Source of the DNA: Shuttleworthia sp045545575
Lineage (GTDB): Bacteria > Bacillota > Clostridia > Lachnospirales > Lachnospiraceae
Reading direction: 5' to 3'
Length of the DNA: 50,162 nucleotides
NCBI GenBank assembly: GCA_045545575.1
Contig: JAZQBE010000065.1
Location: 1-50,162 of the forward strand
Shown: positions 25,237 to 32,450 of the stretch, one piece after another
Layout: every line of letters begins with the position of its first letter
Numbering within the stretch: the stretch's first letter is position 1
The notes under the pieces: generated by a model
Seen by the model: only the letters and a program-made list of their open reading frames with translations
What the model was told of the DNA's origin: nothing
Databases searched by the model: none
Made by a program: the position numbers and the translations under genes

Positions 25237-26556
25237 TCAATACAGATGCAGCCAGACCCCGTTCACCCAGTCGATGAGGGTTTTCATCCAGTCGGAAATG
25301 TAGACCGCGCGAAGCGGGATAAAAAGGACCGGATAGACCAGTAGCAGGATCGACCAGGGAAGCCGCTGTTTCAGGCGCGCAGAGAGCTTCTGCGCCTCGG
25401 CTTCAAAGAGCGGGTCCCGCAGGGCGAACAGCGCAAGAAACACCAGTGCGTAGTAGGTAACCGCCGCGAACACCCACCGGCCGTAATCGCATTTGAGAAG
25501 GAAATTCGGCACCAGCGTCAGCACCCCCGCCGCGAGTGCAAGGGTCCGCAGCCGCGCAAACCAGGAGCCGCAGCGCTTGAGCATGCCAGAAAAGAGACGC
25601 GCCGTCATGATGATATAGGGTGCAAATCCGATCAGGAACAGCGGCAGCTGCAGATGGTTTTCAATGCGGAACACCCGCTCCGACGCGTCCAGGTTGATGC
25701 CGAGGATCTCGTGATCCACAAGGGTGACATGATAATCGCCGTTTAAGGACAGACGGCGCGCCCGGTCCACGATCTCACTGACGATCGCCCCTCCGGCGCT
25801 GCGGCTGAAGAATTCAAAATACAGAAACAGCAGGCTTCCGATCAGAAACGCCGCAAAAAACAACATGCCGTATCTGCGCGCACTGTCGTCCGGCAGACGG
25901 TAGACGATGACCGTCTTTGTTTGTTTCGCGTTTCCGCTTTCATACGCTGAAGGGGAACGGCGGCCTTTTTTCGCATGCGTCTTTTCGAGCGCACTCATCC
26001 ACCGGTAAAACAGAAAAACCAGCGTAACGTTGAAAAACATAAATACATAGCCCTGATGGAACATCACGGCCAGCGCGGTCAGGGGAAGGATCATAAAGAG
26101 GGCACGTTCCGACACAATCAGCAACACACAGAGTACGGAAATCACCACCAGAATCAGGTCAATGCGTCCCAGATTGTTTTCCGTGGCAAACATGGAGAAC
26201 AAAAACAGGGACCAGACCGCAATGACGCATTCACAGAGATTCACATGATCTTCCGGCGTGTTGGAGAGAATCCGCCAGAAGAACCAGAGAAAAAACAGAT
26301 AGGAAAGAACCGTCAGCCCCTGGAAAAACCGAAGCGCCCACAGATAACTGAGCATGTCCATCGGCAGAACGGCGTCCAAAAGCGCATAGATGGTGCCCAG
26401 AAGGCCGCGCGAAACAAACCCGTACCGGTAGGAAAAAGCCAGCAGGGTCGTATTGTAGGCCGACGCGACGTGTTCATAGGACCAGAGGAACACGCCGATC
26501 GCAAGAATGCAGTTAATCAGCACGAATAGCTTGATACGCTCTTTGCAGTCCGTCAT
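25237..26556 (-). CDS. SRGL-family polytopic membrane protein, copy 2
   Basis: This is a paralogue of the proteins at 19581 and 31208, with about 439 residues from the ATG at 26556, chosen because GGAG lies seven bases upstream. The frame extends to a TTG at 26586 without a site. Shared motifs are YGFVSRGLLGT, TENNLGRID, HQGYVFMFFN, FEFFSR, HEILGI, TLVP and LLKCDYGRW. Compared with the other copies it has an insertion of about 30 polar residues in the loop after HQGYVF, rich in Lys, Arg and Ser. Its first 44 bases overlap the acyltransferase gene upstream, and the lipoprotein gene follows after 21 bases. About ten membrane segments; function unknown. Confidence 0.75.
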   Translation of the reverse strand: MTDCKERIKLFVLINCILAIGVFLWSYEHVASAYNTTLLAFSYRYGFVSRGLLGTIYALLDAVLPMDMLSYLWALRFFQGLTVLSYLFFLWFFWRILSNTPEDHVNLCECVIAVWSLFLFSMFATENNLGRIDLILVVISVLCVLLIVSERALFMILPLTALAVMFHQGYVFMFFNVTLVFLFYRWMSALEKTHAKKGRRSPSAYESGNAKQTKTVIVYRLPDDSARRYGMLFFAAFLIGSLLFLYFEFFSRSAGGAIVSEIVDRARRLSLNGDYHVTLVDHEILGINLDASERVFRIENHLQLPLFLIGFAPYIIMTARLFSGMLKRCGSWFARLRTLALAAGVLTLVPNFLLKCDYGRWVFAAVTYYALVFLALFALRDPLFEAEAQKLSARLKQRLPWSILLLVYPVLFIPLRAVYISDWMKTLIDWVNGVWLHLY

Positions 26557-27574
26557 GTACCACTCCGTAAATGAATTCAAAGACAACCGCCGCCGCCGTC
26601 ACGGCCAGCACATACAGCACCAGATACAGAAGCGTTTCCCGAAGCGCATGGGGCCCCGGAAACAGCGCCGGAAACACATGGCAGCGGAACAGCTCGTGCA
26701 GCAGATACAGATTCAGTGTAATTCCTCCCCACTTCTGAATCAGCGGATGAGAAAGAAACCGGTTTTCCGTCGGCAGAAACGCACCGGCCACGCCGAAAAA
26801 CAGCAGAAACAGCAGCAGAAAATCCACCTTGGAATGCCCCTTCCAGGCCGCGGCAAAAATCACCAGCGGAAACAGCACCCAGGAAACCTGCGCATATCGC
26901 CGGGCAAATGCGGTCTGCGCGATCCGGTCGCTGAACATGGCGCAGTAGACCCCCAGGGTCATCTCCATCAGGCCGCGAAAGATCGAACCGTTGATGAAAA
27001 ACGGCTGATCCAGCGACGTGACCGCGTCCAGCCAGCCGTAATACCGGTAAAGCACCGAGGCGGAAACCAGAATCAGCACCGGTCCGATGAGTTCCAGAAA
27101 CAGCTTCCGGTGACGCAGCAGCAGGTAATAGATGATATGCCCGGCAATCACCAGCACGGACAGGTACCACAGTGTCGGATTGATAAAATCCCAGGCGCGG
27201 CCCAGGCCGATCTCCTGCAGCAGCAGAATTTCAAAGAAGGAGTCCGCCAGAAGCTCCGCGGCGCCGATCGATCGTTTGTGAAGCAGCACGACGGCCAGAA
27301 ACGTTACGGCGAAGGCCATCAGGTATTTCAGATAGAGGCTCTGATACCGGTGAAGCGTATAGCCGAAGGCGGAATCGAAGGCCTTCGGAGACATCACTTT
27401 CCGGTACAGAAGGAACCCGGAAACCAGGAAGAAAAACTCCACGCCGATATACCATCCGGCGCGTACGCCCATCGCCTCCGAGTACGGGAACATGAAATCG
27501 AAATGGAAAATGACGATCATGTATGTGAATATGATCCGCCAGAACGGAATCGCGTTGTTCTTTGCTGCTGCCAT
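26513..27574 (-). CDS. Acyltransferase family 3 membrane protein
   Basis: The 353-residue protein has about ten membrane helices in the pattern of acyltransferase 3 (PF01757, OatA/OafA group), which O-acetylate or O-succinylate surface glycans. Typical features are the first-helix histidine in VIFHFDFMFP, then GVEFFFLVSGFLLYRK, the basic segment LHRYQSLYLKYL, and NLYLLHELF near the C-terminus. No SGNH domain is fused. The ATG has GGAGG close upstream. It leads a minus-strand operon with an SRGL-family protein, a lipoprotein and a GT39-like protein, so it probably decorates the glycan those proteins make. Confidence 0.85.
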   Translation of the reverse strand: MAAAKNNAIPFWRIIFTYMIVIFHFDFMFPYSEAMGVRAGWYIGVEFFFLVSGFLLYRKVMSPKAFDSAFGYTLHRYQSLYLKYLMAFAVTFLAVVLLHKRSIGAAELLADSFFEILLLQEIGLGRAWDFINPTLWYLSVLVIAGHIIYYLLLRHRKLFLELIGPVLILVSASVLYRYYGWLDAVTSLDQPFFINGSIFRGLMEMTLGVYCAMFSDRIAQTAFARRYAQVSWVLFPLVIFAAAWKGHSKVDFLLLFLLFFGVAGAFLPTENRFLSHPLIQKWGGITLNLYLLHELFRCHVFPALFPGPHALRETLLYLVLYVLAVTAAAVVFEFIYGVVHDGLQRAYQAIRAD

Positions 27575-27593
27575 AAGGCCTCCATATGAATGC

Positions 27594-27623
27594 TTGCAAT
27601 GTGCAAACCCGCTGCGCTATGAT
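27594..27623 (+). promoter_or_regulatory. Candidate promoter for the 27703 acyltransferase
   Basis: TTGCAA (27594-27599) and TATGAT (27618-27623) are separated by 18 bases, about 80 bases before the ATG at 27703. It lies just upstream of the divergent acyltransferase gene on the other strand. Confidence 0.5.
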
Positions 27624-27702
27624 AGAGAAGTCCCGCAAAACGGATTTCAGCGATCCGCGATGTGCCGGATTTCCATTTTTGAAACGACAAGGAGCCGTTT
27701 TT

Positions 27703-28785
27703 ATGAAGAAACACAACGCGTCCGTTGATTTCCTGAAAACCATCTGCAGCTGGATGGTCGTCATGGGTCATTGTAATTTTTTTCTGCAGTTTCCGCAAGA
27801 CAGTCTTCATCTGCATGCGTTTTACAGCGATTTTTTCCCGATCTCGAACGGCGTGTTCTTTATGATCACGGGCTTTTTCCTGTTCCGGAACGAAACGGCC
27901 GCACAGGTCTGGAAGCGCACCGGTGAAAAGGTCGTCCTGCCGGCCGCAGCAACCCTTGTCGCCTGGCATCTTCTCGACCCGTGGCTTCGGCACATCCCGC
28001 TCGCGGAAAGCGGCCTGCTCTCCCTTCGGGAAAACGCGATGTTCGTCCTTCGCGTCATCGCCCTGCGGGAAAATGCGATCTACTGGTTCCCGGTGGCCTA
28101 TATCTGGGTCATCATCTTCTTCCCGGTGCTGAAGGGCTTTGCGGACTACCTGGCAAAGGATGAAAAACGCGAATGGATCTTCCTGGGCGTCACCCTTGCG
28201 GCGCTTCTGTTTAACGACGTGGTCTTCAACCGGTTTCTGGAATTCGGCTACAACAGTTTAAACGTCGCCGTGCCCTCGTCTCTGTTCGTGCTCTACGGCC
28301 ACATCCTGTACAAACACCGGGATCTGCTGACCCACCGCCTGGTGCCGGTCGTGTCGGTGTGCGTCTTCCTGCTGTTTCTGCTTCCTCGTCCGCTGCTGGT
28401 CCCGTGGTATACCTCCCTCGGGCAGGCGGATTACACGAATACCTGGTTCGTTTCCGCGGATTACGTCTGCGGTCTGTGCATGTGCGCGTTTTTCCTGCAC
28501 TGCTTCCACTTTGAAAACAAGCCGCGGCTGTCAAAGCTGTTTACCTGGCTGGGCTCGTTTTCCTTCTCGATCTACATGATCCACCCGTTTATCGTCGCTT
28601 ACTTCCGGGAGCGCGGCTACTCGCCGAAGGTCTACGACCTGCTCTACATCCCGGGACACGGCATCCTGTATTCCCTTGTGGGAATGGCGTGCACCTTTGC
28701 CTTCTTCTATCTGTTAAGCCTTGCGGCTGCCGCGCTGCTGCGGACATTGTATACGGCGGCGAAACGCGCGGTACTGGGCCGCTGA
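27703..28785 (+). CDS. Acyltransferase family 3 membrane protein
   Basis: From the ATG at 27703 (AAGGAG eight bases upstream) the product has 360 residues. An upstream frame to 27586 exists but covers the promoter and lacks a site. Family landmarks are ASVDFLKTICSWMVVMGHCNFF with the first-helix His, NGVFFMITGFFLFRN, the basic segment WKRTGEKVVLPAAAT and, near the end, FSFSIYMIHPFIV with a conserved His. About ten membrane helices. It is a single-gene unit between two minus-strand operons. Presumed to acylate a surface polysaccharide; the acyl donor and site are unknown. Confidence 0.85.
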   Translation: MKKHNASVDFLKTICSWMVVMGHCNFFLQFPQDSLHLHAFYSDFFPISNGVFFMITGFFLFRNETAAQVWKRTGEKVVLPAAATLVAWHLLDPWLRHIPLAESGLLSLRENAMFVLRVIALRENAIYWFPVAYIWVIIFFPVLKGFADYLAKDEKREWIFLGVTLAALLFNDVVFNRFLEFGYNSLNVAVPSSLFVLYGHILYKHRDLLTHRLVPVVSVCVFLLFLLPRPLLVPWYTSLGQADYTNTWFVSADYVCGLCMCAFFLHCFHFENKPRLSKLFTWLGSFSFSIYMIHPFIVAYFRERGYSPKVYDLLYIPGHGILYSLVGMACTFAFFYLLSLAAAALLRTLYTAAKRAVLGR

Positions 28786-28791
28786 CGGCCC
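28776..28791 (+). terminator. Short hairpin at the end of the plus-strand acyltransferase
   Basis: GGGCCG and CGGCCC pair around CTGA, which contains the stop codon, followed by TTTG. It is GC-rich but short with a poor T-run, so it may be a weak terminator between two convergent genes. Confidence 0.35.
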
Positions 28792-28813
28792 TTTGCGTCA
28801 TTCACCTCATCAG

Positions 28814-29794
28814 TCAGATCTGTTCTTTCAGGCGGCGGGTCAGCGGACCGGCCGCTTTTTCGAGCAGAAACGCGCCCAGCGCGCAGATGCCCCAGACCGG
28901 AATCCACACCCAGCCCTGAAGGCGGTCCCCCAGGGCGAAGGCGGCAGCTTCATATACCAGCAGATGAACGAAATACAGCGCAAGCGTATGGGCTCCGATA
29001 AAGGAAACCGGCCCCAGTCCTTTCAGACCTTCGGCTGCCAGAGACAGCACCAGGCACACGCCCGGCGCGGCGATGCACATGGGATACCAGAGCATGCCGC
29101 TTCCCCAGAACCGGAACAGATCTCCGCTGGTGTAACAGATCACCGCAAGGCCCGCCGCGGCGGCCGCGATCCAAAGCGTGATCTCCCATCGCGGCATCCG
29201 CTCCTGCCGGATGAGGCGACGGCCAAACCACATTCCCAGCAGGAATACCGGCAGACGGGAAAACCCGATGATCCACTGCGTATCCAGCGGAAGCATCCAG
29301 CCCGCCGCAAAAGACACAAGCGCAAGACCCGGGAATACAATCCCCTTCCCCGTCTTTTCGTACAGCAGAAAAACAAGCGGCGCCAGCAGATAAAACAGCA
29401 GCTGCCAGGTAATGTACCAGTTAAAGGCGCCGTCCATGCCGTACAGCTCCTGGATGGCAAAAACGTTTCCGAGGGCCATCCGAAGGGTCATCTGCCCGCG
29501 GAAAAACCGGAATCCCAGCCAGAAAATCAGAAAAACCCAGTACATGGGCAGTATCCGGGCAAAACGCCGTCGGTAAAACGGCAGCGTCTGTCTGTTTTTG
29601 TGCAGGGAACAGAACACGCCGATCCCCGATGCAAAGAAAAACAGGTCGCTTCCGGCGTAACCGATGCGGCGGAACAGATCGAAGGGCATAAACCCGGTGA
29701 CCGCCTCCGTGTGGTAAATCATAATCCACAGCATCGCCGCACCCATCCAGACGGAACGGTGTTTTGCAAACACTTTCAAATCCAAGACGTCCAT
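28814..29794 (-). CDS. Acyltransferase family 3 membrane protein
   Basis: The 326-residue product has about ten membrane helices. Landmarks are the first-helix histidine in WIMIYHTEAV, GSDLFFFASGIGVF, the basic segment YRRRFARILPMYWVFL (a very typical R-x-x-R-I-x-P-x-Y element) and ALYFVHLLVYE near the C-terminus. It is the last gene of a minus-strand operon that also holds a GT87-like protein, an SRGL-family protein and a GT-C/SGNH fusion. Together with the other acyltransferases in the locus it suggests several different O-acyl decorations. Confidence 0.85.
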   Translation of the reverse strand: MDVLDLKVFAKHRSVWMGAAMLWIMIYHTEAVTGFMPFDLFRRIGYAGSDLFFFASGIGVFCSLHKNRQTLPFYRRRFARILPMYWVFLIFWLGFRFFRGQMTLRMALGNVFAIQELYGMDGAFNWYITWQLLFYLLAPLVFLLYEKTGKGIVFPGLALVSFAAGWMLPLDTQWIIGFSRLPVFLLGMWFGRRLIRQERMPRWEITLWIAAAAAGLAVICYTSGDLFRFWGSGMLWYPMCIAAPGVCLVLSLAAEGLKGLGPVSFIGAHTLALYFVHLLVYEAAAFALGDRLQGWVWIPVWGICALGAFLLEKAAGPLTRRLKEQI

Positions 29795-29806
29795 GCTCCT
29801 TTGCCG

Positions 29807-31186
29807 TTAAAAGTTGATCCAGGAAAGAAGGGAATACAGAATCCACAGGACCATCGGCACCGGGACCAGTCCGATCCACAGCCGGTGCCAGAAGCTTTGC
29901 GTACCGTCCTGGGCCGCGCCGGTCTCCTTTGCGTCTTTCTGCAGCAGAATCACGGCCGCCAGAAGAAGAATGCAGCCGAACAGCAGCGTCTTCGACAGCA
30001 CGAGCAGGGACGCGGACAGCGTTTCGACGCCGTATAAGCCCAGCGCGTGGGCCAGCACACGGTTTTCCGACACCGGATAGAAGGTATCCGGCAGGATGAC
30101 CAGCGTTTCCCCCACCAGGAAATAGGCGGCCAGCGAGACGTTTGCGCCCAGAAGAAGCAGCAGGCTGCTCTCCTGTTCCCGCAGTGTCAGACCGCCGATC
30201 AGAAGCAGCGGCATCAGATAAATCAGCCACTGCAGCGAGCCGCCGGCGAACAGATAGACACAGCAAAGAGAAAGGACCGGCAGCGAGAGGATGTGCTGTA
30301 TCCGCGCTTTTTGGGTGGCGGAGAGCCAGAACGCGTAAAACGCGACGGCGGTCAGGGAAAGGAAAAACGGGGAAATGCCGGGCGTTCCGCCGTAAAACAT
30401 GCGCTCTGTAAAGGACATGCCGCCGAAATAGGCCTTCATGTTCTGCATGACGAGCGCACTCAGCGCATGGTATTCCGGCATCAGAAGCGCGGTCAGCACG
30501 TAATCCGCCGCCCAGGGCAGAAACAGCAGGACCGCGTGGACAAAGACGCGCAGACCGTCCTTGTGGAAACGCAGCAGAAACAGCGGCATCAGAACGAACA
30601 GAATCAGCGGCTTGCAAAGGAACGCCGCGCCAAACCAGGCCCAGGCCTGCCAATCCTCTTTCACATATCGCTCAAACCCGCGCAGGAAGAAATACAGGAC
30701 CAGAAGGTCGACCTGCCCTTTACCGAGGACGGCCAGACACAGCACCGTGCTGTTTAAAAACAGCGCGGCCGCGAAGGCGCTCTTCGCGTCCTCCCATCCG
30801 AGACGGTTCAGAAGTCGGCCAAAGGCCGCCAGATCCGCCGCGAGAATCCCAAGAAGCAGCACCTTGTACCAGAGCTCATATACCAGAAGGCTCTCCGCCG
30901 CGATGCCCAGGAGGTGTGTCAGCAGATACACCGGAGACAGCCAGAACCCCACCAGAAAGTTCAGCAGCATACTGTAGTTCGTCGCGTTTCCCGTCACGTC
31001 CACGACCAGACGCGGAAAGCTTCGGAACTGTCCGGTCCGGATGCTTTCCAGCAGCAGAAACCCCCATTTCGTGATGGTTTCCCCGTCAAAATTGCTGTAC
31101 AGAAACGCGGCGGTCACGGAAAACAGGATGCCTGCCGCCAGCAGTCCTTTTGTCATGCCGTCCGACGCACGGAACCATTTTTTCAT
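29807..31186 (-). CDS. GT-C-like membrane protein, resembling family 87 mannosyltransferases
   Basis: From the ATG at 31186 (AAAGGTGG eight bases upstream; a GTG at 31198 is in frame) the product has 459 residues and about 11 membrane segments. The segment GKGQVDLLVLYFFLRGFERY followed by AAFLCKPL recalls the K-x-Q-x-D and lysine-proline elements of GT87/DUF2029 polyprenyl-phosphate mannosyltransferases. A long outer loop follows the first helix (NFDGETITKW). It follows the SRGL-family protein by 21 bases and precedes the acyltransferase by 12. Likely an extracytoplasmic glycosyltransferase; the assignment rests on pattern similarity. Confidence 0.6.
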   Translation of the reverse strand: MKKWFRASDGMTKGLLAAGILFSVTAAFLYSNFDGETITKWGFLLLESIRTGQFRSFPRLVVDVTGNATNYSMLLNFLVGFWLSPVYLLTHLLGIAAESLLVYELWYKVLLLGILAADLAAFGRLLNRLGWEDAKSAFAAALFLNSTVLCLAVLGKGQVDLLVLYFFLRGFERYVKEDWQAWAWFGAAFLCKPLILFVLMPLFLLRFHKDGLRVFVHAVLLFLPWAADYVLTALLMPEYHALSALVMQNMKAYFGGMSFTERMFYGGTPGISPFFLSLTAVAFYAFWLSATQKARIQHILSLPVLSLCCVYLFAGGSLQWLIYLMPLLLIGGLTLREQESSLLLLLGANVSLAAYFLVGETLVILPDTFYPVSENRVLAHALGLYGVETLSASLLVLSKTLLFGCILLLAAVILLQKDAKETGAAQDGTQSFWHRLWIGLVPVPMVLWILYSLLSWINF

Positions 31187-31207
31187 CAAACGATCCACCT
31201 TTCGATC

Positions 31208-32422
31208 TTACCGGAACACCAGCCGGGAAAACGCAAAGACCAGGTCCGAAATGCCGACGTCCAGCATCGGCACGAAGAACAGCGCATAAAAGACGATCAG
31301 CTGCGGAACCGGAAGCACACGGGCGATCTTCGCTTTGACGGATTCCAGCTCCTCTTCCACCAGACGGTCCTTCATGACCAGGAACACGATCATCAGCATG
31401 CCGAAATAATTGAATACGGCGTTCGCGTAGCGGCCGTAATCCACCTTCAGAATCGCTTCCGGAACAAGCGTCAGCGGTCCGCAGAGAAAGGCCAGATACG
31501 GCAGGCGCTGCGAAAGCGGCCGCTCTGCCGAGGCCTTCCACAGGCCGCGGGCAAAGGATGCGAAAACGGCCAGATACGGCAGCGCCAGAATCAGGAAGAA
31601 CGGGGTCTCCTTGTAGTTCTCCACATGGGCCCACCATTCATCCATGAACACGCCCATGCCGAGGATTTCGTGATTCAGAAGCGATCCGTTGATGGCGTCC
31701 CCGTCCGGCGAAACGCCCTTCGCGGCTGTCACAAGCGAATCGTACACGGCGGGATCCGCGGGATGGCTGGCAAATTCAAAATAAAGGAACAGCACGGAAA
31801 TGACGGCAAAGGTCAGCGCAAAGATGACGGCGGCCTGCTTCTTTTTCGTTCCGTAAAAGATTTTGTAAAACAGCAGCACCAGGATCAGATTGGCATGCGT
31901 AAACACAAATCCCTGGTGAATGCACATGGCCGCCGCGCAAAGCAGCGGAATGAGAAACAGCACTTTCTCTTCCACCGTCAGCAGAATCATCACAAAGCAC
32001 AGCATGTACAGGTACAGGTCGATCCGGCCGAAGTTCTCCGGAGAGATAAAGGACGTGAAGAGAAAGATACCGGAAAAAAGCATCAGATAAAAGAGATTCC
32101 GGTGCTGCTTCGGATCGCTTTTCGCGAAGCAGTACGCAAAGCCGCCCAGCAGCATCAGATCGTATACGACGGTCATCACAAGACTTCCGGCATACACGGC
32201 TTCGTATGTGAAAACGTTTTTTCCGGTGAAGGCGCCCAGGGCCTTCCAGACCGTGCCGGTCAGGCCGCGGGAAATGAATCCCAGATCGTAGTTTAATACG
32301 AACAGCGTCGTGTTAAAGCCGGCCATCTGATGCTCGAAGAACCGCAGATGCAGCAGGACTGCCAGCATGGCGAGCAGGAACAGATACACATATACCTGCT
32401 TTTTGGAATGGTTTGCGTTCAT
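31208..32422 (-). CDS. SRGL-family polytopic membrane protein, copy 3
   Basis: The third paralogue has 404 residues from the ATG at 32422, which has GGAGAG nine bases upstream. The open frame reaches 32656, but that part overlaps the upstream gene and is out of character. Shared motifs are LGFISRGLTGT, PENFGRID, HQGFVF, FEFASH, HEILGM, TLVP and LKVDYGRY. It is the most diverged copy: Ile for Val and Thr for Leu in the first motif, and a Trp-rich outer loop (DEWWAHVEN) after HEILGM. About ten membrane helices. The start overlaps nothing but lies 28 bases from the GT-C/SGNH fusion. As with the other two, the family is unnamed to me. Confidence 0.75.
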   Translation of the reverse strand: MNANHSKKQVYVYLFLLAMLAVLLHLRFFEHQMAGFNTTLFVLNYDLGFISRGLTGTVWKALGAFTGKNVFTYEAVYAGSLVMTVVYDLMLLGGFAYCFAKSDPKQHRNLFYLMLFSGIFLFTSFISPENFGRIDLYLYMLCFVMILLTVEEKVLFLIPLLCAAAMCIHQGFVFTHANLILVLLFYKIFYGTKKKQAAVIFALTFAVISVLFLYFEFASHPADPAVYDSLVTAAKGVSPDGDAINGSLLNHEILGMGVFMDEWWAHVENYKETPFFLILALPYLAVFASFARGLWKASAERPLSQRLPYLAFLCGPLTLVPEAILKVDYGRYANAVFNYFGMLMIVFLVMKDRLVEEELESVKAKIARVLPVPQLIVFYALFFVPMLDVGISDLVFAFSRLVFR

Positions 32423-32450
32423 GAAACGGTTCTCTCCTGTAAAAGTACGG

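Noticed and set aside
26507..27589. Plus-strand frame of 360 codons with Gln/His/Arg-rich product
   Set aside because: It is a complete mirror of the acyltransferase gene on the other strand; no start signal and no domain.
30914..32296. Plus-strand frame of 460 codons
   Set aside because: It is antisense to the GT87-like and SRGL copy 3 genes. Its composition is rich in Gln, His, Arg and Lys, the typical reverse image of hydrophobic membrane proteins.
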